A stretch of DNA of 32,793 bases from Boothiomyces macroporosus (taxonomy: Eukaryota; Chytridiomycota; Chytridiomycetes; Rhizophydiales; Terramycetaceae), in assembly GCA_027604185.1 (NCBI GenBank), contig JADGKB010000136.1, forward strand, positions 1 through 32,793, in the 5' to 3' direction. The position numbers and the translations under genes were made by a program. Positions 21,070 to 31,294 of the stretch are shown here, one piece after another (position 1 is the first letter of the stretch; every line of letters starts with the position of its first letter). A model generated the notes under the pieces. It worked only from the letters and a program-made list of their open reading frames with translations. It had not been told where the DNA came from and ran no database searches.

Positions 21070-22727
21070 ATGAAAAAGTTTCAGGGGAAAAGGGGCACTT
21101 GCGAACGGCACCTTGAAAATTTTCAACCATTCAACATGAATCCTTACTACTCTGTAGTCCCAGTAAATCCTAGGGACAATGACTATAGACAGGAAAGAAG
21201 CGACCAGTATTACCAGGCGAATTCTCAACCGTCAAACCCACCTAGAAAGAGTAAAAGCAGAAGACCACCAGTTGAAATTCAGCCAAGAGGGTCTTCAAAC
21301 CCAAAGCAGATATTCAATTTACCGCCAAAGAAAATCATCAAGGCCTCCAAGTCTTTCCAAGCTACAAAGACCGGCGAATTGACTTTTGAAAAGGGAGACT
21401 TTTTCTATGTAAGTATTGTTAACGACAGGTTATTCAAGAAAGACCAGAATTGGAAGTTTATGAAGTAACTAATCCGATCTTACAACTTCGAGGACTTGTC
21501 CCAATGTCTCACTTCCAGAATGTTAATAGAAACGCTGCAGAGGAGCAATATCAGAACCAGCAAAACGGCTACGAGAATGAAAAGTACCAAGATTATCCAG
21601 AGGATGCCAGGTATGAAGACAGATATGAAAACGACAGATATGGGGAAAGATACGAGGAGCCTAGATATGAAGACAGTCGCTATGATGACAGGTACGCTGA
21701 CGAGTCCCGATATGAAGATGACTCTCGCTACAGAAAAGACTCTAAATATCAAACTTACCAGTCTGATGCCCGCTATCAGGACGAGTTTGACTTTTACGAA
21801 AAAGAGCAAGAAAACTATGAAAAGAATGGCAAATATGATGACTATGATAAATATGACAAGTACAGTGATAGATACTCTGAAGTGCCTTGGGCAGAACCTA
21901 AAAGTGCGTATAGCGACACCAAATTGCCTTACAATCAAAAGAACTCTTACGAACCAAAAAGTCCCTATGGTGAAAAGAAAAGCCCATTTGCTGAACCAAA
22001 GAGTCCATATGGGGAATCAAAAGTGCCATTCAAGGAATCAAACAAGAATAGCTACCAACAAAATGACTACAAGCCGTACGTGGAATCAGCTACTGTGCAA
22101 TACTGTGAACAGGGAGCAGACAAGAAATGGGTCTTTACTGTGCACGTCAAGTATTCAGATGACAGTTTGAACATTTTGAAGAGAAACTATGACGATTTCT
22201 GGGCTTTGCAGGTAACGTTGATTTCAAGATTCCCTGTTGAAGCTGGAAGAGGTGGAGAACCTAGATCTATTCCATTCCTGGCTCCTCCACAAGGGCAAAT
22301 GACCCCTCAACAGGCTCAACAATGCCGATTTGACTTGCACCGATATTTATCTGAACTAGTCATTATCCCTGAACATGTCCTTGATTCCGAGCATGTGTCA
22401 AAATTCTTTTTGGTTCGCCCTGGTGATTTGAATTCATCCGCTATTGATCCAATCGATGTAGCCGATACCCTTATGGATCTCTTAGAAGACTATCAGCACG
22501 ACACTTCAATAACCATCAAACTTGTGCTGGGTCAGGAAATCATTGCCTGGAAGGAACCAAAAGGCTTCACTTATGATGATTTGATCATTGAGAGTGAGAA
22601 CAGACTTGGATTTTCGTTCGAGTCCTTGTACTACTATGATGAAGTCGAGAACATGATTCCCTTGTACGGTGACGACGATTTGGCACTTTTACTGTCGCTA
22701 AAGAAACTAAAGTTTTATGTCAAATAA
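21070..22727 (+). CDS. SH3-PX-PB1 polarity scaffold, Bem1/Scd2-like (copy 3 of 3)
   Basis: Two exons, 21070-21408 and 21429-22727, with a 20-nt intron inside the SH3 domain; 545 residues (ATG 21136 is an alternative start). The SH3 domain (about 87-145: IIKASKSFQATKTGELTFEKGDFFYV joined to EVYEVTNPILQLRGLVPMSHF) resembles the second SH3 of Bem1. Then comes a charged Tyr/Arg/Asp/Glu repeat (about 165-265), a run of SPYGE/SPFAE units (about 278-310), the PX domain (KKWVFTVHVKY, RNYDDFWALQ, PRSIPFLAPP) and a PB1 domain with an acidic turn (YYYDEVENMIPLYGDDD). It is the only copy with SH3, so the best candidate for the Cdc42/PAK-binding scaffold. Bem1 normally has two SH3 domains; only one is visible. 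Confidence 0.92.
21606..21786 (+). repeat. Coding repeat of Arg-Tyr-(Asp/Glu) units in copy 3
   Basis: About a dozen degenerate RYEDxRY/DRYxDE units. At DNA level this is a degenerate tandem array of (aga/cgc)-tat-(gaa/gat) codons. The translation is continuous, so it is low-complexity coding sequence and not a CRISPR or satellite. Confidence 0.8.
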
Positions 22728-22728
22728 A
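22723..22728 (+). terminator. AATAAA overlapping the stop codon of PX-PB1 copy 3
   Basis: The TAA stop (22725-22727) is embedded in the hexamer. The convergent neighbour ends 18 bp further on. Confidence 0.5.
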
Positions 22729-22745
22729 AGATATATTGATTTAAA

Positions 22746-23983
22746 TTAAGAGTTTCTTGAAAAATTAAGCAGTAGATTGACGTCTTCGTCATGGTTTAGC
22801 AAGTATTCAATTTTGATTCTCTTGAACTGCTTTTCATTTCTAGTTTGGACACTAACATCTTGTGCTTGTGAATGATGTTGAAAGAAGGATTCATTAGCTC
22901 GGCTTGGGGAAGGCAGTTCATGTTCTTGCTCACTAGTAGGAGTAAGCGGACTTCCAACGGCTGATTCCCCGGTTTCCAACACTCCATCAACAAACACACC
23001 AATACAATTGCCTACCTTATTCTTCATATCATACAGCTTTAGGTCTGGTTTAACCATTAACTTTGGCTTTTCAAACAGCCAGCTTTTGTTTCTAATGCCA
23101 AACTTAAAGTCCAGTCCACTACCTGGTTCAAACAAGACACAAAGCTCATTCTTTGACGGGTCAAACGTGGTTTCTTTGACGATCAGTTCGTTCAGCACAT
23201 TAGTAGCCTTGTTAGTAAATAATTACCAGTCCCACGTCCATCATTGGATACCGTTTCTTGTAATCACCAGTAATTTCAAAGTACTTTTCACCTTGATAAA
23301 CTGTAAATGAAGTTGGAGTAGACCTGAAATCGCTCCAAACTAGTTCAGATAGCAGCCTTATTGGGGCATACAACTTGCAGCTTTGTTTATGTTTTGGTTT
23401 CTGGTATCCCCGTTCAGTTTCTCCACAGTACTGGCAATAGTAACAAAACGGAGGGCATTTCCGTAAGAATTGCTTTTGGATATTGCCCAACTTGACTTGG
23501 TTCTTGTTTGTCTTTGAGTACTCATGATACTTTAGTTCAATCAGCTTGAACATTTGATCGTAAAAGTACTTGCTTTGTCCATAGTATTGATTCTTGACTG
23601 GCTTTTGAATTGCATGACTGTTTACTGTTTTCGGGTTGATGATTGACAGGATGTGAGTGTATCTATGAGAGCATTCCGCAAGAGCTAAAAAGCACTTTTT
23701 GCACTTTAGACTTGTTTTCAAGAATGGTTTATCTGGAATGTGCTGTATCACTTCGCCAATGGTATCCAGTATGTATTGCAGGTATGGGTCGATGAGAGTC
23801 ATTAGCAGCCCAGTCATTTCCCGCTGTGTCTCTATCATTAGGATAACTTTTTGTGTTCCAAAATGCTTTTCATTCAAATTCAGTACAACGTTTTGTGCGA
23901 CCCAAACATTTTCTTGTGTAACGTTAATGATCACATACTATGCGATTGCACATGAATGACACCTTGGGATAAATTTTAAACAT
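22746..23983 (-). CDS. Cys/His-cluster protein of unknown function (possibly MYND-like)
   Basis: The main exons are 23937-23227 and 23207-22746, joined by a clear 19-nt intron (GTAATTATTTACTAACAAG, 23208-23226). The frame has no ATG at its 5' end. A proposed first exon 23983-23963 (MFKIYPK) and 25-nt intron starting GTG would give 397 residues; this exon is uncertain. Visible features are an early CKKC, then CPPFCYYCQYC...HKQSC (about 165-192), reminiscent of the C-terminal half of a MYND finger, followed by a beta-rich region and an acidic Ser/Pro linker (about 320-355). It converges on the SH3-PX-PB1 gene with 18 bp between stops. Family not recognised; zinc binding is inference. Confidence 0.65.
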
Positions 23984-24943
23984 GCAAATCTACGGAAAGC
24001 CTACCTTGTCCTGGATTCCTATTGGTTGTATTACAGTTTATCTAGGTCCTTTCAAATGTTGGTGCTACTCCACTTTACCTTTTTGGGACCATTGGCAATT
24101 TTACAGGGGTTTCTTTGACTGCTGATTTAGGAGGAAAGGTATATGTCTCTGGCAAATGAGGTAGATTGCAAGTGAAGCAGAGACTGGCAATGTCTTTATT
24201 TCACGGATCTTGACTGTGATTTGACATACGCCAAGATTGCGATTCCCAAGACCCCTGACACAAGTTGCAAGCGTGCGGAAATATTGAGTTACCAGTTAAA
24301 TGTCTGCAATGAAAACAAGAAAATCGTCCAACAGCAGAAGATTTGAAGCAAAGAATCAAGTCTGAATGTGCCTCCACCTTACAGAGGATACCTGGTTGTA
24401 CTTTATCTGACGTTTGCACAATGACCATTTCAAATATATAATTCTAAATACTAGCATCCGTTCTAATCGTGGTGAATGACATGGAATCAAAGACAAGCCA
24501 AATTCCGTTTAGATTTTACATTTGAAAAACTCGAGAATATTATTTATATTGTCACTCACAAATATCAAGCTAGAGATAAGGAAAGGCTGCAAATGAAGGC
24601 TTCCTCTGTCATCTGAAATCAATATTATAGAGGGCACCGCTTGCAATAGCATGAATCGAATTTCATTTTTGAATCCGAAAATGTTTACAATTGGTTTATA
24701 AAACACGAGACACAGCTGAATCAACAATACCAATCAATCTGACCCCAATCCTTTGGGGTAATGTAATAAATCTAAATGCGGATCATATCCGATAGAGTAT
24801 CTGATAGTATTCCTATTCTAATATGAATTCTGTCAATGAGAAAGGGTCCTGAACTTAATGCAGTCGGAAAAATCAAAAAGCCACACGCTTATCAAACGGC
24901 GCAATTTTCTTTTAAAAATCACAAAATTTCACAATAATTGAAA
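23984..24943. other. 0.96-kb region without a confident gene
   Basis: A minus-strand frame 24201-24428 starts with ATG, has 75 codons and contains two CxxC pairs (CFHC, CNLC). On the plus strand overlapping short frames also look protein-like (for example LTADLGGKVYVSGK near 24120 and LKQRIKSECASTLQRIPGC near 24340) but I cannot join them with convincing introns. A second minus frame at 24509-24733 is hydrophobic and looks like chance. The right end must hold the bZIP promoter. A decayed or intron-rich gene is possible. Confidence 0.3.
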
Positions 24944-25312
24944 ATGAGTGATTCAATTGAAAACTTGCTTTCCATTGGCAGTTGGGATCAACAAAGGCCA
25001 AGCGATCTTGACTTTTGGCTGGCAACCGAATTCTCCTCATCAAAACCTGAAGAGCCAATTGTAGCTCAAAAGCCAGAAAAGAAACGTAAAACAATTTCGG
25101 AAGCAGACGACGAAGACGATAAACGCAGGAGGAACACAGAAGCATCTGCCAGATTCCGAGCAAAGAAAAAAGCCAGAGAGCAAGCAATTCAAAAGGAAGC
25201 TAAAGAGCTACAGGAAAAAGTAGTCAGGCTGGAAGAGAAGATTAAAGAACAAGAAATGGAGATTAAATGGCTGAGACAGCTTGTAAATGAAAAGCAGCAA
25301 CAAGTAAATTAA
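24944..25312 (+). CDS. Small bZIP transcription factor of the CYS3/MetR/Met4 type
   Basis: Intronless, 122 residues from ATG 24944; the frame continues 6 nt upstream only to a TTG. The N-terminal 45 residues are acidic/aromatic (SDLDFWLATEF), suitable as an activation segment. The basic region RRRNTEASARFRAKKKAREQ (about 66-85) carries the N-x-x-(A)-A-x-x-(S/F)-R bZIP DNA-contact pattern, and is followed by a leucine zipper with Lys/Glu-rich heptads ending IKWLRQLVNEK. The NTxASARFRxKKK signature and WL in the zipper match fungal sulphur-assimilation regulators (CYS-3, MetR, S. pombe Zip1). The sulphur role is inferred. It is unusually short for that family, which often exceeds 200 residues. 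Confidence 0.9.
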   Translation: MSDSIENLLSIGSWDQQRPSDLDFWLATEFSSSKPEEPIVAQKPEKKRKTISEADDEDDKRRRNTEASARFRAKKKAREQAIQKEAKELQEKVVRLEEKIKEQEMEIKWLRQLVNEKQQQVN

Positions 25313-25482
25313 ACGTTAATTCTAGGCTCAAAATGCCTCTGGCAATATATCACAGCAGCAGATACAAGAACAAATCAATGCCGCAGTTACGTTCGCGCTT
25401 CAAAATCAATTCTTGTCCAAATAATATATTTTTTAATCATTGATCTTATTTGCTATGCGCGAGTTGATGTAGGTCGACTATG

Positions 25483-27125
25483 TCAGTTTGCTTTACCTTT
25501 AATGATTAGGTTGTTTACCGACTCGTTTGACTTGACTCTGGAGTGCTCTTTTGTAATGTTTGATTTTGTAATTGTCTTTGGTGAGCTTAGAGCGCCATTT
25601 GATTTGCTTGTATTCAGCGCATTTACGCTCTTACTATTTGGGTCAAGATTAGTACTGCTTGACCTTTCAGATGTAAACGTATATAAATTACCGTTTGATT
25701 TCTCTAGACTAGAGGCACTGGATTTGCTTGCACTTTGCCTTCTGCTTGAACTTGTAGGATCCAGACCAGATGAAACAGAGGAAAAGCTCTTTAACTCGCT
25801 TCCACCCAAATTATAATTGGGTTGATTTTCTTTGAGTGATTTTGAACTTTTTTCTATAGTGGATTTAGTGAATGACGGCTGTCGTTTCTTTTCTACCATG
25901 CAGTCCGCGAAATACTTTAATCCTTGACAATTAAAAACCATTTGTTCAATATTTACTGAGTGGTCTTTAACAGCATTTTCCAAGAATAATGCATCACTAC
26001 TATCTGCTGTAACTGAAATTTCTATAGGAATGTCAGCAAGAGGTAGGGGCGCGCTGCTTTCAGTGAATGGCAACGCAGAGTGTGCACTTGAAGAGAGTGG
26101 GGCACTGTTTTCGGTAAACAGTGTTTGTTCAGCAACCGAAATTAAAGTCTTTTGTAAACGGGGACTCTTTTCACTATTATTAGCACTTGAGTTTTTCAGT
26201 TTTTCAACTCTACTTTCTGATCGTTCAAGAACATTTCGAACATAAATATTTACATCTTCAGGCTGTGATTCTTCAAGAGGGTTTTGCTGTTTTGGTAAAG
26301 AAGTGCTTCTTTTTCTAGTTTTTACTGGATCACTATTAGGTTTCAACCATTGTATTTCTACATTTATGTCTGGCTTTGATTCAAGAGTCTGTTCAGTTAT
26401 CGAATTTTCTTTGGAAATTCTAGATTTAGAAGCCACGCGTTCTTTCTTTGGATGTTGAAACAATCCAACAATATCGTGCTTTTCATATACATCTAATTTC
26501 TCTAGTAATTGTTCAAATGTTACTATTTCTATATCTAGTTTCTTTGCGTGCTGGAATAACATGTAACACGGGCATGATGGTATTGGGTACATGTCTAATA
26601 ATTCCTAAATCAAGTCAATTATACGTCCATTCCATTCATATTCAAATCTACACCTATAAGCTTTACTTTTGAGTGTGTAGATGATATACTGATGGTTTCA
26701 TTTACTAGTTCATTGTTTCGAAAAAACAGACAGACGACCAATCCAGTATATCTAAGCAAAATAATGAAATTGACTATACTAGAAGCTACCCTAAATTGAT
26801 TATTCAGGGCTAGCGCTTGCTTGTAAACATCCCACAGCTTCTCTGTTTCTTTTACCAATTCACCAACAGGATGGGAATCAAAAAAGAACTGAAATGATGG
26901 GAAATCTTTGATGTTGTATTTGCTCGCAATTTCTGGTATATTTACTGTATCCACTCTGATGCACTTTACTCCATCTTGCTGTAACTTTGGAGGTATAATT
27001 CTAACATCTGAGCTACTATTAAATACATCTTACTGGTATTGAAAGTAAGTAAATAAGCACAGCACGAGTCCTGTTGATATACTTGCTTTGAATTCTTCTA
27101 TCGAATCCTGTTCCTTCCAATCCAT
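25483..27125 (-). CDS. Double thioredoxin-fold protein without redox cysteines, long Ser-rich tail
   Basis: Three exons, 27125-27034, 27012-26625 and 26604-25483, with introns of 21 and 20 nt; 533 residues. The first Trx fold (about 5-88) has LVLCLFTYFQ where the WCxxC motif should be, then VKCIRVDTVNIPEIASKYN, then the cis-Pro loop IKDFPSFQFF. A second, more divergent fold (about 105-210) repeats the order: VVCLFFRNNEL, VKLIGVDLNMN, PIPSCPCYMLF. Neither has CxxC at the active-site position, so redox chemistry is unlikely; CPC lies at the cis-Pro position. The C-terminal 300 residues are Ser/Lys/Asn-rich and probably disordered. The neighbouring gene (27175-28432) is a one-domain paralogue. 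Function unknown. Confidence 0.82.
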
Positions 27126-27173
27126 CAAAAGTCAAACAATAGGAACAATAAAATGTAAACTATTTAGAATGTC

Positions 27174-27179
27174 TTTATT
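27174..27179 (-). terminator. AATAAA overlapping the stop codon of the single-Trx paralogue
   Basis: The TAA stop (27175-27177, minus strand) lies inside the hexamer. It supports the gene model ending here and not 43 nt further on. Confidence 0.5.
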
Positions 27180-28432
27180 GGTGTAAAAAATCAGCTTTAC
27201 TAGATTTTTTTTGGACCAGTACTGTGTTAATCTGTGATTACCTTCTTTTCGTAACGGCGTACTGACAAACTGATCTGCCTTTTCAGAGTATGAGTCCGTC
27301 TTGCTTTTTCTTGTATGTAATGTAGTCTCAAGTGTATCGTTTCCAAATACTTCAGTTTCCCTAATAGTTTCAAAAGGTTCGATTGGGCTTTTGGATCGAG
27401 AATTAGACCTGCTGCGAGATTTCCTTACATCTATTCTGAGTTCTACCGCAGGACTTTCTCTTTCCGTGGCATCAATATTCTTTAAAGCTTGAGTAAAAGG
27501 ATCAGAGTTTTCTATTGCGTTCGTACTTTGAGGTAAGTGGGTTAGTTCCAAAATGAATGACGGAGCTGAGAGTGTTGCAGGAACTACGGGTTTGATAATA
27601 TCATCTTCTTTCGAAACAGTAGGTTCAATCAATGTAACTCCATCTTTATCTAGTTTAAGGCATTCAGATTGGCGTATAATGTTTTCCACTAGAAAATCTA
27701 ATTCTTGCATATTCTGCATACTCGTTGGGGTATTTATAAACACTGAGCTCTTGTCGTTGTTGTCTAAAACTTGGATTGTATTAACAGGTAGTTTGCGAGA
27801 TAAAGAATTTGCTCTAGATTTCCTAATTTTGCTATCTGAAGTGCAGGAATTGGTAGATGCTACCATACTTTTTCGTCTATCTTGATTTTCCCCAAGACTA
27901 TTCTCTTTGAAATGGCCAATACTCGGTGTGTCACTGTTCTTTTCAGAAAAATTGCTCGCAGATTTACTCGTTTCTGTATTACTCGATTCAGTGGGATTTG
28001 GTTTGTCAACACTTTTATTTGACCTCGTTGACGAAACACTGTTTTTTCTAACTCGGCTGGTTAACACATCTGGAATTTGATTTAGAGGAGCATTTAAATG
28101 TCCGGCGAAATCTCTCGATTCATAATTTTTAAAGATATCCAAGACTTTTTCAAAATCATTAGACATTTCACCATATTTTTTGCCCTCTTTGAAATATTGA
28201 AAGGCAGGATAGTCTTTGATGTTGTACCGCAGTACTACTTCTTGCAAGACATTGGTATCGATCTGTATACATGCGATTCCCTTGGATTCTAGCTTGCTAG
28301 GTAGTGCCTTTATGTCAGAGCTACGATTAGCGCTGTTTACAAGTAAGGAAAACTATAAAAGAGACACAGGGTAAACGGCCCCTTAATATGCTCGTCCAAT
28401 TCTGGGATAGATTTCACGGTTTTCCAAGACAT
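27175..28432 (-). CDS. Single thioredoxin-fold protein without redox cysteines, Ser-rich tail
   Basis: Three exons, 28432-28341, 28320-27242 and 27221-27175, with two 20-nt introns; 405 residues. The Trx fold (about 5-88) reads TLCLFYSFPYF, IACIQIDTNVLQEVVLRYN, IKDYPAFQYFKEGKKYGEM. The WCxxC site is absent. Intron 1 sits at the same place and phase (after two bases of the residue 31 codon) as in the neighbouring paralogue, just where the missing active site would be. The remaining 310 residues are Ser/Asn/Lys/Glu-rich with an RSRSNSRSKSP segment. The last exon is preferred because it removes a 20-nt intron (GTAATCACAGATTAACACAG) and ends in a stop within AATAAA. Without it the frame would run to 27132, 6 nt from the next start. 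Function unknown. Confidence 0.8.
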
Positions 28433-28861
28433 GCAAAGAACAGAAAAACTTGTCAAAGACAATGGGATTAATACTTTAGCGCATTGTTTGGAATTATAGT
28501 TTTTTTTTCAGTATCTGTTTTGGGTCAAGAGCGTGTGCTCCCATGACTCTATGAGATGCCTTCCACACCATGTGATATCCGACAAAATCGGGAATCTGAT
28601 AGCAGGTGACAAAGGAAAATATTTCTTTCTCTTGACTCAAACCAAACTGCTCAAATATTTTTGCCAACGAGACAGATTCAACCAGTCAAGTCTTATCCTT
28701 TCATTTTCCGCCAATATCTCTACTGATGTCAAAGAAAACTTGGATTTACATAACCGTGATCTTTTGCGGTAGTGTCATCTGATGTCGCCCAACTGATTCT
28801 ACGGTCAAGGACGCAATGTGGGTCATTTCTATAAATTGCAAAGAAGTGGAATTACCATAGG
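28433..28861. other. Divergent intergenic region, 429 bp, ambiguous coding-like frames
   Basis: It must hold promoters for the Trx-like gene (-) and the amylase (+). A plus frame of 79 codons (28533-28772) opens at GTG. On minus, a frame ending TAA at 28494-28496 includes IPDFVGYHMVWKASHRVMG and looks protein-like, but a stop lies about 75 codons upstream and its start cannot be found. I do not call a gene. Confidence 0.3.
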
Positions 28862-31293
28862 ATGAATCTGATTACTTTCTTGCTCTCGCCATTCACCCTT
28901 GGTGCATCATCCAAAGTAGATTGTGGTTATAGTGGGATTACTCAATCCCAATGTGTTGCCAAAAGCTGCTGCTGGGTACCTGTTAGTCCAAATCCAAACA
29001 ATGATCCATGGTAAACGGATTTCACAGTAGGTGTTATGTTTGCTCTGCTTCGTCTAGTCTACAAGCTACCACTACTGTTTTGCAATCTTTGCCAGCTACT
29101 CCCACCGCAAAGATCGATTGTGGCTACAATGGCATTACTTCTGCTCAATGCCTAAACAATGGTTGTTGCTGGCAGCCTGTTAGTCCAAACCCAAATAACA
29201 TCCCATGGTTGATCTTGTATTAATTTAGGTGTTACAAGTGCGCAACAAATAGTATTCCTGTAGTCACCAGCACCATAGTGCCAACATCTACTGTTCCGAC
29301 CACTGCTATTCAAGTACCGAGTACTGTAGTTACTTTTACCACAACATCAGCTACTACCATTCCAGCAACGACTGTCAGCTCATCCGTGAATGCTGTTTCA
29401 ACAACCAGCGCGGCCCCAGTCAATACCATTGTTCCTGTTCTCACTGGCTGTAACAACTTTAATGGCCATGATAGCTGTGTTGGTAACAATATAGAAATAG
29501 ATCCTTCTCAAGATATCCGTGCATGGCAAACTCCAAATAGAAACGATTCCAACTACAAACCAACTTATCAAGACTATAGTGTTCTAACAGGCCATGCTCA
29601 CTTGGTTTACAGTTCTGGAATGCAATCGGCTACTGTCACTGTCTTGGCCAATTCTAAAGCTAACCTTCCACTTCAGTATTCATTTGATGGCGGGCAAACT
29701 TTCTCTGCTTCAAATACTCAAACTTTTACCACTGCACAAACTACTGCTGTTAATATTAAAGTGATTGATCCTAACGGTGCCCAGTTGGTTCTTGATCCTG
29801 TTGATTTGGTTTGGACCAATGCTCCAATTCCAAATATTCCGCAATTTAAAAACGGCCAATTTGGAGCGATTGTAGATCTTTTTGGTTGGAAATGGACTGA
29901 AGTTGAAGCTGAATGTCCAATGTTGGCAAAGGCTGGATACATGGGCGTAAAGATCCACCCTCCAAATGAACATGTAACTACTGACAGCTGGCTTCAAGAA
30001 AATAACGTGTTCAATATTTGGTATTTCATCTATCAACCGGTTTCTTATAGACTTCACTCTAGATTTGGAACTAGGGCTGAACTTCGAAAGATGATACAAA
30101 CCTGTAGATCATTGGGTGTAAGGGTGTATGCAGAGTAACATAGCTTCTAACCTTAGTGCTGTAGTAAATCATATGTCTGGTGGGGGGAATGATATCCAAA
30201 ACCATAGAAATCCTGGTGGAGGCAACAGCTGTGCAACTTGGGGTCCTAAATCAGGAACTGATAACAGTCCATTCTTTACCCAATGGGGAACATTCACTGC
30301 AAACAAAAACGGGCAATTTCCAGGTAACGAATTCCCTTCTGTTCCGTACTTCCCTTCGGACTTCCACTGCGAACGTGTGTTGGGATCTTGGACTGATCCT
30401 ATTCAGCTTGATGCTGGGTGGCTAAGCGGATTACTTGATTTGAACACTGGTCATGATCGAGTCCAAGAAAGAATTGCTGACTTGATGACTGATTATATCA
30501 GCATTGGGTTTTCTGGTTTCAGATTTGACGCCGCTAAACAAATACTGCCTGCTTCCATTGCCCAGATTTTGGCCAAAGTAAAAAGAAACCTCGGTGGATC
30601 ACTCCCTCCAGACTTCTTGACTTGGCTGGAAATCATCCTTGGTGGAGAAAAGGATATCCTTGCTTGTGATAGCACCAGTTCAATCAATTTTTACGCTGGA
30701 TTTGACAACTCTTTATCTGCCAATGGATTCACCGCTGATGAAATAAGCAAGATCAAAATTTGGAGTTCAGATTATCCAAAGGAAATGCCAATCTGTGGTT
30801 CTTGGATATTGCCTCCTTCTAGATTTGTCATGTAAGTTTTAATTAACATAGTCAAAATGATGACCACGATCAACAGAACCCTGGCTCTTCAAGTAGAGAT
30901 ATGCAATCATACGGGTCTGTGCTGATCAAAGAAAGAAACCAACAGGTGCATCGCAACTTTGAGCTGTTGCTTTTCAACAGAAGGGATAACGACTGGGCAA
31001 TCAAAGTGGTCTTGTCCTCCTTTTCTTACGGGCCAAACAATGAAAATGGATTCTTGGATGGATTGTCTGACTGCTCTTTGTACAAGGGTAACCAGACTGG
31101 ATGCAAAAGCTGTCCAAATGTTCCTGCTCACGATCCAAATGCTTGTGGCTACAGTGTTTTTGACGGTAATGGCAACTGGGTCCCATTCATGTACTCTAGG
31201 GTTCATAGAGATCGTCAAATCATCAACGCAATGCGTAACTGGGTTGGGCTACCTGCCAGCTCTGACTTGGGTATTCCAGCTTCATGTCCTTAG
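28862..31293 (+). CDS. Secreted GH13 alpha-amylase with two N-terminal trefoil domains
   Basis: Five exons, 28862-29010, 29031-29207, 29229-30134, 30157-30831 and 30852-31293, with introns of 20, 21, 22 and 20 nt; 782 residues. A signal peptide (about 1-16) is followed by trefoil (P-type) domains at about 19-54 and 77-113, each with the C-G-Y...C...CCW.PV...PWCY pattern. A Thr/Val/Ser linker (about 115-178) and a beta-sandwich starch-binding-like region (DIRAW...QYSFDGGQTF, about 190-300) precede the TIM barrel. Catalytic motifs are DAVVNHM (rebuilt across intron 3), GFRFDAAK with nucleophile D535, acid E569 in FLTWLEI, and D642 in NDDHDQQNPG (rebuilt across intron 4). It would hydrolyse alpha-1,4-glucans outside the cell. 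Trefoils may bind glycoproteins or protect from proteases, as in animals. Confidence 0.94.
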
Positions 31294-31294
31294 A

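Noticed and set aside
21480..21938. 152-codon hydrophobic minus-strand frame
   Set aside because: It is the antisense of the Tyr/Arg/Asp repeat. Val/Ile/Phe runs are the expected complement of those codons.
21606..22030. Repeat array as CRISPR or satellite
   Set aside because: Units are codon-periodic, degenerate and translate without stops within the SH3-PX-PB1 protein. There are no unique spacers.
27132..27241. Longer C-terminus for the single-Trx gene running to 27132
   Set aside because: It would end 6 nt from the next gene's ATG. Removing a 20-nt intron with a TTAAC branch box gives a stop inside AATAAA and a normal 49-bp gap.
28533..28772. 79-codon plus-strand frame in the divergent gap
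   Set aside because: It begins at GTG, has no recognisable motif, and is opposed by an equally protein-like minus frame, so the strand cannot be decided.
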